In this document: positions 43,402-54,251 of the stretch, in pieces
Position numbering within the stretch: position 1 is the first letter of the stretch
Layout: the number at the start of each line of letters is the position of its first letter
Assembly (NCBI GenBank): GCA_024867545.1
Contig: JANFNE010000012.1
Location: forward strand, 124,001-188,000
Source of the DNA: Phytopythium helicoides
Lineage: Eukaryota; Oomycota; Peronosporomycetes; Pythiales; Pythiaceae
Direction of reading: 5' to 3'
Length of the DNA stretch: 64,000 bases
The notes under the pieces: generated by a model
The model's database searches: none
What the model saw: only the letters and a program-made list of their open reading frames with translations
Told to the model about the DNA's origin: nothing
Program-made: the position numbers and the translations under genes

Positions 43402-44742
43402 TCAAGCGTAGAGCGCCGAGCTTCGACGGCTGGCGGACGACACGCGACTGTGACGCCGCACAGCGCTCGGTAAATGAGCTGCTGCGGCGGCGTGCTGGGC
43501 CTCCTCCAGCCAGTCGACATGAAGAGAGCACGAACTCAATAGCTCCTCCCTCGCGACTGCCACCGGGTCGGTTTTGTCGACAGCGTCCAGGCAAGAAGCG
43601 CAAAAAGTTCGTCGCTTCTCGAGCACCGTGCGGCGGTCTGGAGCGAGCACGCACACGAGTCTCTTTGACGAGCAGCGATTGCACACGGATTGCGTGCAGA
43701 TCTTGCACTTCTTGCGGCTTGACGACAGCAGCCCGAAGGACCTCCTGCACAAACTGCAACATCCCTGTCCACCTTCCGCGCCAGACGTGACGGACGAGAA
43801 AGAAGGTGAGGGAGTAGTAATGGAGAAGGAGAGCGACGAAGGTCCAGGCTGCATCGACAGGCTGGCTGCGTAGGACGCCAGAGCTGCTGACTCGACCGAC
43901 GAGCTGCTGTTGGGAAGATCGTCGTCGAGACTCACGCCGGCTGTGCATCCGGCGTTCTTGCGCATCTGCCAGACGAGCTTCTTCATCTGCGCGCACTCGA
44001 CGCCGCGGGCGAAGCTGATCCACTGCGTGGCGAGCGCCTGCAGGCTGAGCGAGTTCATCATGTCGTTCTGCGAGTTGAAGTCGAAAAAGCCGCGCACGTA
44101 GACCTCGACGGTGGTGGGTGTCTTCTGTCTGTAGAGCGCGCAAACGGACATGTTGCCTCGCTCGACGCCGTGCGAGGCGTCGAAGCTCGGCACCTGCGCG
44201 AACGCGACCGAGTGCATAATGCTGTAGCCGATGCGCTCCCTCTTGACGGTGAGCGCGACGCCGGACGCGTCGAGCGACACGTAGTCTCGTGCGTTGGCGT
44301 GCAGCCGCCACTTGACGCTCACGTGGCGGAAGGGCTCCTCGATGCTGGGCCGCACGATCTCCTTGAGCACCTTGGAGTCGACGACACCATCCTGCGTGCA
44401 CGTGGACCGCAGGCGGATGGCTTCGTCCGAGTGCGCGCTCATGCCGTACATGACGTCGTCCAGCGATCCCTCGAGCGTGCCGAGCAGCAGCAGCGACGGC
44501 GTGACGGGAATGCCCGGAACCGTGGCCCTGGCGCGCTCGCGGTAGATGCGGACGTTGTCCCTGCGCTTGAGCTCCTTCCACCGCCGCGGGTCCGCGAATC
44601 CCTCCTTGGTCATGAGCAGCGTGTTGAACTGCTGGATGTTGTGCAGCGCCAGCGTCTCGGCCAGCTCGGCCAGCATGTCGGCGTCGTGGTCCGACATGTC
44701 GAGCGCCGGCAGCTGTTGCGCCAGTCGCGTCGCGCCCTTCAT
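43402..44742 (-). CDS. START/FYVE-like zinc-finger protein, right cluster copy 1
   Basis: The 446-residue protein begins MKGATRLAQQLPALD and has a START-like region with the family landmarks SLDDVMYGM, IGYSIMHS and MSVCALYRQ, then the AQMKKLVW motif. A Ser-rich linker leads to the FYVE-like finger (about residues 330-390: CSLC, CKIC, CNRC, CASC). It ends in a Ser/Arg-rich tail without REFFG. It forms a subfamily with 48060-49178. A longer frame opens in another phase over it, but the domain landmarks are only in this frame. Confidence 0.85.
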   Translation of the reverse strand: MKGATRLAQQLPALDMSDHDADMLAELAETLALHNIQQFNTLLMTKEGFADPRRWKELKRRDNVRIYRERARATVPGIPVTPSLLLLGTLEGSLDDVMYGMSAHSDEAIRLRSTCTQDGVVDSKVLKEIVRPSIEEPFRHVSVKWRLHANARDYVSLDASGVALTVKRERIGYSIMHSVAFAQVPSFDASHGVERGNMSVCALYRQKTPTTVEVYVRGFFDFNSQNDMMNSLSLQALATQWISFARGVECAQMKKLVWQMRKNAGCTAGVSLDDDLPNSSSSVESAALASYAASLSMQPGPSSLSFSITTPSPSFSSVTSGAEGGQGCCSLCRRSFGLLSSSRKKCKICTQSVCNRCSSKRLVCVLAPDRRTVLEKRRTFCASCLDAVDKTDPVAVAREELLSSCSLHVDWLEEAQHAAAAAHLPSAVRRHSRVSSASRRSSALYA

Positions 44743-46330
44743 GATGGCTTGCGTCCGCAGCGTGGACGGCGGTTACAAGTGGACGTGTGGATGGTCCGCA
44801 ACCTGTAGACACGGACGCCGGATCTTATCGCACCGGGTGGGTGTCCGAGTGGATGCCGGCCAATCTCAAAGTGAGCCGTCATGTCGGTGTCGGAGCTGCT
44901 GGGTGGGGCTGTGAGCGCCGCCTGTGGGCGCTCTCCGAGGCGCACTGGAGACTAAGCTGGCCGCATACATCCCCCAAGATGTGGAGGCAGACGCGGCGGG
45001 CCGCTCCAAGGTGGCGTCGGTCGCCTGTCCTTCGCGAAAAGAGTGGCAAATTTGCGCTCGGCGCCGGCTTTTCGAACTCTCGGCGGCGCTCTGAGACGCC
45101 AGAGTGGTCCGCGGCGCGCTCGGCCCAATCGCGGCACGTCAAAAGGAGCCCGAGGGCCAATCGGAGCGCGGGGACCCGGCTCCGAACACAGTGGCAGCGT
45201 TGCGCTCCGGCCACGGCTGGACGCACTGACGGTCACGTCCGCCCCTCTCCATGTCAGGCACCTGGTCCTCGGTGCTGCTTGTCATGCGCATGCATCATGT
45301 TCCACCGAGCAATTGCCGACGGCGCTACGTTGGCCTTGACGAGGGGGCTGGGCCTCGGTCGACGCGAATCCGAAACCGACCGCTTTTTACCGAGGTCCCG
45401 GACGTCCACAGCCGCGGTTTCGCTTTTTTAGAAAGCGCTACGACCGACTCGATGGCCAACAAGTGTCGCGAGTAGATGGATCTGCAGCAGCAGCAGCACC
45501 GGCGCCGACTTGTTGGTGGAGACGGCTGCCATGGAGCGCTCGCCGTGAAATTCTAGCAGATACTCGCGCAACTGCGTGCGACCGTCGCAGCGATCGCAAA
45601 GTTGAGGAGCACGCCAAGATGACCGACGCCCGCGAGTCCTTGAAGCCTTGAAGCGCGGCGGTGCACGTGCACGTTCACTGCCTGCCGTGCAACAACGGGG
45701 CCGCCGTCTTAGTCTTATTCGAGCGGAGCCCTGGCGCTGCTCGGTACCAATCCGTCCACTGTCTTATTCCTGGTCGCCAGTTGGGGCCAGACGAGGGCTG
45801 TGCACAGTGGACGCGTGCGTGGCTCCGGTGTGCGGCCGTCCGTCGCGATCCTCGGCGAGGTCCACAACCAGCGATCCACACAGTGCGGACGCGGCCGTCC
45901 TCAGCCACCCGCAATGCTTCAAGGCAGCAAAGACGCAGCGCTGCGATGCGGACGCTGCTCCTCTCGTCTAGGTTGCGGCGATCCGAGGATTCTGGGAGAT
46001 TCATCGGCCCCTGATGCATCGGTTTGATGAGTGTCTCGAGAGGCGGAAAGTTGCTCTTGACGAGCATTGAGATAGCGTTCACTGTACGACTAGTGCTGGG
46101 TGGCGCACTCTCGGTTAGCTCGACAGTGGTGCTTGGTGGCTCTCAAGAACCATAAGGACAGGCTCTCTCGACATCCGGAGATGCTTGATGAGACCTGCCG
46201 GACATGCTTCGTTATGAGAAGCGAGGCAATGGGGTGCGCTTGCGCAGTCGAGCGGCGCGAAAGGAGGAGTCTGCAACCCAGCTCTGGACGTTGCTGTGAG
46301 GGGTGACGGTGGCGACACTATTCCTTGACT
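44743..46330. other. Intergenic, no gene recognised
   Basis: About 1.6 kb upstream of the 43402-44742 gene. GC-rich sequence with overlapping Arg/Ser-rich frames on both strands and no supportable domain. Confidence 0.4.
44861..44876 (-). promoter_or_regulatory. Candidate oomycete initiator for right cluster copy 1
   Basis: The minus strand reads GCTCACTTTGAGATTG, 12 of 16 matches to the initiator consensus with the GCTCA start intact. It lies 119-134 bp upstream of the ATG. Confidence 0.4.
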
Positions 46331-46739
46331 TGCACGCCAAGTTGAAGTGCGAGAGCTGGTGAATTCCAGTGAACATTCGGTCTGGTGCATTACTCGCCTT
46401 GCGATCGGCTTCTACTTGTTGCAGACGTTTGACTCGGGACTGATCATTGAGCGGATGGGCGAGCTACGCATCATACTCTGGTGATTGTGAGTTTACTCAC
46501 TCAACAAGCAGCGACCGCACAACCTCTACCTCTCGATCAGGGTCGCCGCGGGGCTTTCACTTGAGCACTGCAACTATGAACGCTTAGAGTTTCCACATCT
46601 TGATGACATGACCCATCGGCTGGTCGCTGCGACCTGGCCCGTGCAGCAGCTTGTTCGATTGACCAGGACTGACGCGAGGTTTGTACATGGCCACTGCAAC
46701 AGTGAACGATGATGCACTGCATCATCATTGATGCAGTCG

Positions 46740-46920
46740 TGTCACTACAAATTGGTTGGTAGCGCGGCAATCTTGGCTCTAGTCGCCGCGATTTTGCGGA
46801 CGTACGGCAAGCGCAACGAGCAAGTCTCCAGGTGTTCACTCGCTTCTACCATCAACCGGCTGACGCTACACTGGTGGTACAGCGACCGATGGCACAGCAG
46901 CCACGTCTTCGTGCTTGGGA
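46740..46920 (-). pseudogene. START/FYVE zinc-finger tail remnant 1
   Basis: Closest of the fragments to the intact gene. It aligns with 48085-48255 over the codons for the last cysteine pairs and VxKRL, with frameshifts. Confidence 0.65.
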
Positions 46921-47054
46921 CTGATCATCGAAAGGCTAGGGGAGCAATCCATAATACTCCGGTGGTTGCAGGCTTACTCACTCAACAAATGGCGACCTCT
47001 CATGTACAACTGATCAAGATCGACGCGGGATTTGCAATTGAGCACAGCAACTGT

Positions 47055-47400
47055 GAACGCTTAGATAGAGTTTCCACATCTTGATGACATGACGAATTGA
47101 CTGGTCGGCACGACCTGCTCCGCGCAACTTCTTCTACACCTGACCAGGACTGACGCGGGATTTGCACTCGACCACTGCAACGACATCAATAAGCGATAAG
47201 ATAGTTGCAACATGTTCATGGCTCTACGGATTGATTGGTTGTGCGACAAGCTTGTTGCTGTTCGCCGCGACTTTGCGGATGCAAGGCAAGCACAGCAACC
47301 ACAATTTTAGTTGCTCGCTTCTACCATCAATCGTTTCACACTAAACCGGTGGCACACCGATCGATCGAGCAGCGACTGGGGACTGGCCATCAAGCGGCTG
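47055..47400 (-). pseudogene. START/FYVE tail remnant 2
   Basis: The left end (47055-47090) on the minus strand reads TCATCAAGATGTGGAAACTC and then TATCTAA, coding SSRCGNSI-stop, matching SSGYASSI-stop of the intact gene. The zinc-finger part follows at 47210-47400 with frame breaks. Confidence 0.65.
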
Positions 47401-48059
47401 GGGAGCGATGTGTAAAACTCCCGTGATTGCTAGTTTACTGACTCAACAAGTGGTGACTGCACAACCTCTCCTTGTGCCCAAGATGAACGCGGGATCTGCA
47501 CTTGAGCACTGCTTACAGCTGTGAAGGATTTGGAAGCGCTCCCCGATCTTGATGGATGATTTCCCGTACGACTAGCTCCACCTAACTTCGTGAAGAGGTG
47601 TATGTTTGCTTCTTCCGACTCTATCCTGGCCAGCTATGTTGTAGTACGCCAGACCAGGATCGATGCGGAATTTGCACTCGACCAATACAATTGTGAACCA
47701 TGATTCTTCAACCTGCGCGCCATGTTGAAGTGCGAGTGGTGCTGAATACCTGAGTACATTACTCGCCTTGCGATCGCCTTCTACTCGTTGCAGACATTAG
47801 ACTCAGGACTTATCATCGAACGGTTGGGCGAGCGACGCATAATACTTGGTTGCTGCCAGTTTACTCACTGAGCAAGCTGCGACTGATCAAGATTGACGCG
47901 AGTTTTGCCCTTGAATGCTGCAACTATGAACGCTCAGACAGAGTTTCCGCGGCTTGATGGCATGACACATTGGTTGGTTGCCGCATCACGCTCCGTTCAA
48001 CTTCTGGTTGTAAAGATCTGATCAGGATCGATGCGGAGTTTTACTGCAACTGGAAACGA

Positions 48060-49178
48060 TTAGATAGAGCTTGCGTATCCTGATGACACGATGACTTGAT
48101 TAGTCGCGGCAAGCTCGGCGCTGGTCGCCGCGACTTTGCGGTCGCAAGGCAAGCACAGCGAGCGCTTTTTCAGCTGCTCGCTCGCTTCTACCGTCAACCG
48201 CTTGACGCTGCACCGGTGGCACACGGATCGATGGCACAGCAAGCACGTCTTGGTACCACCTAGCCTCAGCAGCGAAGTTGCTAGCCCCTTGGAGCACATC
48301 TCACAGCCACCAACGGCAACCTTGAGCTTTCTCTCAAGCATATCAAGCTTGTCGATTTTGTCACTCATGTGCAGACTGGTTTGGCTGCGGCTGCCAAGCC
48401 ATCGCAGCTTCTTAAGTGTGGAGAGCTCTGATAGACGCACCATTGCGAGCCACTGCGAAGCAATCCCTTGCATTGCCACGCTGTGTGTGATGAGGTCACC
48501 ATCGACCTCGAAGTCGTAGAAGCCTCGCATGTAGCAGGTGATGTGGCTGTCCGTGTGCTGCCGGAAGAGTGTACACACGGATCGGTTGCCTCTGTCAACG
48601 CTCTGGCGCTCAAAGTCAGGCAGCGTGTCGACGTTGAAGCGAAGCGAGTGCGAGATCCAGTAGCCCACGCGCTCGCCCGCATGCACGACCACGCCTGTGG
48701 CGTCCACGCAAACGTAGTCATGCGTGTCAAAAAGTCTCCACGTTACGCCTACATGCTCGAACGGTTCGTCGCTTGTAGGCTTCACAATAGACTGCAGCAG
48801 CTTGCTCTCAACCACGCCACCTCCCAACACCCGCGACTGCAGCGTCAACTCCTCGTCAGTCGCTGCCATAACTGCGAGCATGGCGTCCTCGACGGTTCCT
48901 GGCAGGGTTCCAAGCAGCAGCAGCGACGGAACCAGCCCCTCGCCAGAGCGTTCCATGTCTACCGTCGCTCGCTCTTCGTAAATCCTGACGCGTTCAGCCT
49001 TGCGAAGTTCTCGCCACCGAGCAGAATCCGCCGGGGTGTCGTTCACAGTGGTCGGCAGAGCACTGCACTGGTCCATGTTGCGAGCCACAAGTGTCGACAC
49101 CAGTCGCTGCAGCATGACGCTGTCGGCTCGCGAGACGCCCACGGACGGCAGCATGCGCTTCATGGTTGGCTGCGGCAT
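48060..49178 (-). CDS. START/FYVE-like zinc-finger protein, right cluster copy 2
   Basis: The 372-residue protein begins MPQPTMKRMLPSVGV. It has a START-like region with LGTLPGTVEDAML, VGYWISHS and SVCTLFRQ, then LSTLKKLRW and a C-terminal FYVE-like finger (about residues 292-350: CEMC, CLLC, CHRC, CLPC). The tail is short and ends SSGYASSI. It is the shortest member here. Its 3' end has been copied several times downstream as decayed repeats. Either of the first two methionines (residues 1 and 6) could start it. Confidence 0.83.
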   Translation of the reverse strand: MPQPTMKRMLPSVGVSRADSVMLQRLVSTLVARNMDQCSALPTTVNDTPADSARWRELRKAERVRIYEERATVDMERSGEGLVPSLLLLGTLPGTVEDAMLAVMAATDEELTLQSRVLGGGVVESKLLQSIVKPTSDEPFEHVGVTWRLFDTHDYVCVDATGVVVHAGERVGYWISHSLRFNVDTLPDFERQSVDRGNRSVCTLFRQHTDSHITCYMRGFYDFEVDGDLITHSVAMQGIASQWLAMVRLSELSTLKKLRWLGSRSQTSLHMSDKIDKLDMLERKLKVAVGGCEMCSKGLATSLLRLGGTKTCLLCHRSVCHRCSVKRLTVEASEQLKKRSLCLPCDRKVAATSAELAATNQVIVSSGYASSI

Positions 49179-49540
49179 ACCAACAACTTGAGCTCTTGCT
49201 GGCGAATGTCAAACTGCCAGGGCGATATCGCTACGACATGATCATCCACATGAGTGTCAGAGACCAGTCCCATGAGGTCGAGATTCGCTTCTTCACGATG
49301 TCATGGCTCTCAGTACGGCAGTGCACGCACTGCATCCGTTGACCGGGCTGTGCACTTGACTGCGCACTTGCCTACCTTCTCCTCCTTCTCCTCAACTCGG
49401 TGCTCGATCACTTGCGTCCTGTGTCGAACGTGCACGAGAGCAACGCAATGCACGCCATCCAAAAACGAGTCTCTAGTGATGATGATAGCTATATCAACGT
49501 GCCTTTATTCTCTCCATGACATGCGAGCTCGAGCAAAGGC
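49179..49540. other. Upstream of START/FYVE copy and 3' flank of pyruvate kinase
   Basis: About 360 bp, nothing further recognised. Confidence 0.4.
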
Positions 49541-51183
49541 TTACGCGACGTCGGCGACGCGCATGACGATCTGCTTGCCGAGGTCGTCCGAGAGGCGGTC
49601 GCCGCTGAGCACCACGACACGGTCGCCGGGCTTGATCCAGCCGAGAGCCTTGGCCTCCTTGATGGCCTCGGCAGTGGTCGGGCGGCGGTCCTGCACGGGC
49701 GGCACGACCGGGTACAGGCTGCGGTGGATCTGCAGCTGGCGAGCCACCTTCTTGTTGGGCGTGAAGCACATGACGGGCACGGTCGGCTTGTACTTGGCCA
49801 CCTTGCGGGCCGTGTAGCCCGTGTCCGTGAGCACAATGAGCAGCTGGGCCTTCATCTCGTCGGCCGTCTTGACAGCCGAGCTAGCAATCGACTCGACATC
49901 CGACGTCGTCGGCGCGAACTCGAGGTCCGAGCGGCCACGAGCCTCGAGCAGCGAGTCCGCCTCGCGGATCACCGTCATCATGGTGGCAACCGACTCGACC
50001 GGGTACTTGCCCTGCGCGCACTCGCCACTGAGCATGACGCAGTCGGCGCCGTCCAGCACGGCGTTACCGACATCCGAGACCTCGGCACGCGTCGGGCGAG
50101 GGTTGTTGATCATCGACTCGAGCATCTGCGTGGCAACAATCACGGGCTTGCCGACGGCATTGCACAGGTTGACCATGCGCTTCTGGTAGGTGAGAACCTT
50201 CTGCATAGGCACCTCGACACCGAGGTCACCACGCGCGACCATGATGCCGTCCGAGGCCTCGAGGATCTCCTCGAAGTTCTGCACGCCCTCGAGGTTCTCG
50301 ACCTTGGAGATGATCTTGGGCGCGATGTAGCCCTCGGGCCAGTGCTTCTCAACGCAGCTGTCGACGAACGCGCGGATCTCGTGCACATCGCTGGCCTTGC
50401 GGATGAAGGACGCGGCGATGAAGTCGATGTCGTGGGCGACGCCGAAGTCCAGGTCGCGCTTGTCCTTCTCCGACAGCGCCGGCAGGTCAACGATGAGACC
50501 CGGGAGGTTGACGCCCTTGCGGTTGCCGAGCTCCTCGGTGTTGTTGATGAGGCAGCGCACGTCGCCCGAGGGCTGCACCTCGATGACGGTGAGGCGGATG
50601 AGGCCGTCGGCGAGCAGCACCGTGTCGCCGGCGTCGAGCGTGCTCGAGAGCGCCTTGTAGGTGACGTAGATCTTGTCGGCCGTGCCCTCGGTCTCGAAGG
50701 CCTCGTCGGTGGTGAGGATGAGCTCCTTGCCCTGCTCCAGCAGCACCTTCTTGCCGTCCTTCATCTTGCCCGTGCGGATCTCGGGGCCCTTGGTGTCGTG
50801 CAGCACGGCGCGCAGGTTAAAGTTCTGCGACGCGTGCACGCCGCGGCAGGCGCGCAGGTTGTCGATGCGCATCTTGGCCTCGTCGTACTCGGCGTGCGAG
50901 AAGTTGATGCGCATGATGCGCAGGCCCTCGTCCGTCAGCTTCTGCACCATCTCCTGCGACTCGGACACGGGGCCGATCGTGCCCACAATCTGCGCGCATC
51001 GCCACCATCAGCGCCACGTTATCACCACCACCAGCACCGCCACGGCCTCGGCCGCACCTTGGTCATGGAGAACTTGGAGCTGCGCGGGTTGTTGTAGCCG
51101 TGCAGCGCGCGCGAGAACGGCTGGCGCTGCAGCTTGAGCGCCGCGCGGATCGCCGAGCGGTGCAGCATCTTGTCTGTGGGCAT
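49541..51183 (-). CDS. PYK: Pyruvate kinase with N-terminal extension
   Basis: Exon 1 (51058-51183) and exon 2 (49541-50989) are joined across a 68-bp intron (GTGCGG...GCGCAG), giving 524 residues. The junction creates SMTKIVGTIGP, the conserved pyruvate kinase start, and a protein begun at the GTG inside exon 2 would lack it. Catalytic landmarks are MRINFSH, HDTKGPEIRTG, PKIISKVEN, MVARGDLGVE, TQMLESM and SGECAQGKYP (usually SGET). It converts phosphoenolpyruvate and ADP to pyruvate and ATP. The first 35 residues, particularly from MLHRSAIRAALKLQRQPF, are Arg-rich without acids and look like a mitochondrial presequence. Mitochondrial lower glycolysis is known in stramenopiles. An initiator at 51281-51296 supports the start. 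Confidence 0.93.
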
Positions 51184-51280
51184 CGGAGCATCGTGAGGCC
51201 TCTGGAGCACCTCGCAGGCGCCTGCAGGAGCTCCAGCGCACCTTGAGGAACGAGGGGGAAGGGCGGAGCTGCTTGGTGGC

Positions 51281-51296
51281 CGATCGCGAAATGAGC
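51281..51296 (-). promoter_or_regulatory. Candidate oomycete initiator of pyruvate kinase
   Basis: The minus strand reads GCTCATTTCGCGATCG, 13 of 16 matches to GCTCATTYYNCAWTTT with the first ten positions perfect. It lies 98-113 bp upstream of the ATG at 51183. Confidence 0.6.
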
Positions 51297-51550
51297 CGTT
51301 GGCGTGTGTGGCTGTGGGTGACGCTTTTTTCTGCTTGGGGGCGGATCGGTACCTACTTTTTCCGAGGGGCGCACGGGTCGGGTTGAGAATAAAGAAACCG
51401 TTTTCGAGCGACCCACGATATTTTTTATGTTGTGCTTTGTATAAAAGTGGGTTTGAACCCGTATTTTTTTGGTGGGTACGTGAACCCGACCCGGCGACGG
51501 TTTGGTTTGCATGCTCATCGCTGTCACCAACAGCTGGATCGGCTCTACTG

Positions 51551-51790
51551 ATGGAACAGCAGTATACTGAAACCAAGAGGTTTGAAGCCAACTTCAAGCT
51601 GAGCAAATCTCGCCGGGCCGAGTTGCGGCCGGCATCAACTGCCGAGTCCTCCGCGTTTCTAGCGGCTGCATGGAGACGAAGCTCGTGTCTGTCTGCTATG
51701 ACGATCGTTTTGCTCCTTGGTACTGCGATTTGTATAACCTTTTTTGTTTTGGTCGTCACGGTTCGATTGGTGCAGCAATGTCACGCCTGA
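51551..51790 (+). CDS. Possible small tail-anchored membrane protein
   Basis: A 79-residue frame with a charged N-terminal half (TETKRFEANFKLSKSRRAEL) and one strongly hydrophobic C-terminal segment (MTIVLLLGTAICITFFVLVV) followed by RLVQQCHA-stop. The pattern is that of a single-pass, tail-anchored protein. The open frame extends upstream to 51299, but that part looks non-coding. It is divergent from pyruvate kinase and ends 37 bp before the MCM5 stop on the other strand. No family is recognised, and chance cannot be excluded. Confidence 0.42.
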   Translation: MEQQYTETKRFEANFKLSKSRRAELRPASTAESSAFLAAAWRRSSCLSAMTIVLLLGTAICITFFVLVVTVRLVQQCHA

Positions 51791-51826
51791 CACGACCACG
51801 AACGACCACGCACTTCAACACTTGCT

Positions 51827-54251
51827 CTACTTGACGCGCGACACGAACTTGTACTGATTGAGCTGTCGCAGTGATCCCTTCTGCACCATAGCACGGATCG
51901 CGCGCTGGATGGCGTTCGGGTTGAAGCCCTGCGACTCCAGGCGGCCGTATAACGCGCTCGTCTCGACCCTTGCGCCGATGCGCAATGTTCGGTTGATGCT
52001 CTGCTCGACCTCCTGCGCCTTCTCGTGCAGACCGCCGAACAGCAAACCCTGCGTGCCGCCGTCTTTGGCGGCGTTCATGGTCGACACGCTGAACAACCGG
52101 ATGGCCTCGCGCACGTGCGAAGCCTGCGCTTCGTTCTGTAGCCGCATCTTGGCCAGCGACTCGGAGATTCGAACCAGCGCCTCCAGTTGACGCACCGTCA
52201 CGGGGATCGGCGTCTCGTTGCTGCCGCCTTCTCCACCACTGGATGATCGCCGCACATCATCGCGGACGCCGACGTAAAAGTCCTGCAGCGCACGTGCGGC
52301 ATCTACTGACAGTCGAGGAGCGCAGCGAGATCGGCAGTATGTGATGAACTTCTTGAGCAGCCACGGCTCATATTCACCGCTTGCCTCCTTCTGTGCACCG
52401 TCATCTTGGCCTTGCAGCGAGTTTGTGTGTATCCGAACGACGTGGGCAGCCATCTGCCGGTCGCGAGCGTCGTCTTGGATGTCTCGCACGATGAAGATCA
52501 TGTCGAAACGCGACAGAATCGTGCTCATGAGGTCGATGTTCTCGGAAGCACTTCGCATGTCGTCGTAGCGACCGAACACTGGGTTTGCAGCCGCGAGCAC
52601 CGATGCACGCGAGTTCAAAATAGTTGTGATACCAGCCTTGGCGATCGAAATCGTTTGCTGCTCCATCGCCTCGTGGATAGCGACTCGATCCGACTCGCGC
52701 ATCTTGTCAAACTCGTCAATACAGACAACACCGCCATCTGCGAGCACCATGGCACCACCTTCGAGGTAAAACTCGCCTTTTGCGTCCTTGATGACGGACG
52801 CGGTGAGACCTGCTGCACTGCTGCCTTTGCCAGATGTGTACACTCCAACGGGAGCAACTTTTTCAGTAAACTTGAGGAACTGAGACTTGGCTGTAGACGG
52901 ATCACCGAGCAGCAGCACATTGATGTCACCTCGGAGCTACGCGTGTGGGCAAGCACCAACTCACGTGAGAATCCTGGTCAACCCAAACGATCAGAAGTAT
53001 CAAAATGCAACTTACAATCATGCCGTCAGGTAAGCGCTTCCTTGAGCCGCCGACCAGCAAACATGCAATCGCCTTCTTGATGTTGGTCGTGTAGTCACCG
53101 TAAATGGACGGTGCAATGCTGCGCGCGAGTTTATCGTACAGGTCTGGGTCGCGAGCCATCTCGTGGAACTTCTCTTCTTCTGCAGGTGAAAAGGTAGCAC
53201 GTGCACGACCGGCGCCCTCTTCGTCAATCTGCATATTTCATCGCACGTTAGTGCGCTGACCATGACAACGCACCAACTCGAAAATACTAACCTCAATGCC
53301 CACGACGCGAAGGTACAGCGTGCGGATCGCGACGGCACCAACCTGTTTGGTACCAGCGTTGACGACTGATGTGATGCCGACAATAGACACTCGTGTGCCT
53401 GGTGATGCACGGTCGACCAGATGGCGGTCGGCAATGAGCGCAAGATTGCGGGGCATTTCACCAGTTGGGACAACCTCCGGGTTTTCCTGCAGCTTGAGCG
53501 TCTGCTGGTCGACGTAGTCGCATCGATCCGGAACGACAATGTACGAGTCCTTGGGACACGGATCGCCCATGGCGCCGGCTCCACCGCCTGCAGCCTCTTC
53601 CTCGCGATTGCGATCACAAGTGCGTGGGATACTAATGCCACCGAGCCCCGACACCGGCATGCGCTTGGTGTTGCCACAGTGCTTACAGCGCAGCGTCGCG
53701 GACACGCACTTGGTGCGCACGCGTGTAGCACTAATGATGATACCTGGCACCTTCACGAGCTTGTTGATCTCCTGCGCGTGCACGTGGCGCAGCGGTGTGG
53801 CGCTCTGGTCGCTCTTGAGCACGACCTGGATGTCTGGCAGGTGACGCAGGTTGCCAGCGCCCGCGCTGCCCGCGAACGCGTCTCCGCCCATGGTGACGTC
53901 CTCATTACCGCCCGAGCTGCTGCTGAGCACGAGCAGGTGGGCGAGCATCTCCTTGGCAGCGCGCTCGACGAGCGGCAGGTACTCCTTGGGGCTCTTGAGC
54001 AGCAGGTCCTGCAGGAACTGGTCGTAGGAGGCGAGGTGCGTCAGGTGCAACGTGAAGAAGTGCAGTCCTCGGCGGTAATTGGCGATGAGCTGCTCGCGGT
54101 AGAAGAAGAGCGGGCCGACGCGAAACGCGCGCAGGAAGTCGAGCAGCCGCTTCTGAATGGCCACGGGCGACGTCGAGTTGGCGTCGCGCGCCGCCACGTC
54201 CTGCGCGCTCTCCATGCCCATGGACGACACGCGGCCTGCGTCCCAGTCCAT
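51827..54251 (-). CDS. MCM5: MCM5, subunit of the MCM2-7 replicative helicase
   Basis: Three exons (54251-53292, 53228-53016, 52936-51827) are separated by introns of 63 bp (GTTAGT...ATGCAG, with ACTAAC branch site) and 79 bp (GTAAGT...CGTAG), giving 760 residues. The joins rebuild GIEIDEEG and PDGMILRGDINVLLLG. The N-terminal domain has the zinc-binding CKHCGNT. The AAA+ core has Walker A GDPSTAKSQ, Walker B CIDEFDKM and the arginine finger LSRFD. The C-terminus carries the winged helix (ALYGRLESQGFNPNAIQRAI). The EAAKEML, DIQVVLKSD, IIISATRVRTK and GEMPRNLAL stretches identify MCM5 rather than other MCMs. It helps unwind DNA at replication forks in the nucleus. Confidence 0.94.

Larger units (their letters stand above)
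46330..48055 (-). repeat. Tandem array of decayed START/FYVE gene 3' ends
   Basis: Four or five degenerate units of roughly 420-490 bp repeat here. The block ACTSRTCATY...GTTTACTCACTCAACAAG recurs near 46430, 46917, 47383 and 47805. A block equal to the stop region of the next gene recurs near 46575, 47055 and 47930. Two copies (46740-46920 and 47210-47400) still align with the last zinc-finger exon sequence of 48060-49178 (CGCCGCGACTTTGCGG, then CGCTTCTACCATCAA). Frames are destroyed by indels. These are remnants of paralogues or of partial tandem duplications of one gene's 3' end. Confidence 0.7.

Noticed and set aside
43394..44812. 472-codon minus-strand frame rich in Arg, Ala and His
   Set aside because: It is out of phase with the START/FYVE gene at 43402-44742, and all recognisable motifs are in the other frame.
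49724..51097. 457-codon plus-strand frame opposite pyruvate kinase
   Set aside because: Antisense shadow of a conserved GC-rich gene; its composition is Arg/His/Val-rich without any domain.
51440..51500. tRNA-like GGGTTTGAACCC near a T run
   Set aside because: The flanking bases do not form a T-arm stem with a seven-base loop, and no acceptor, D or anticodon stem fits.
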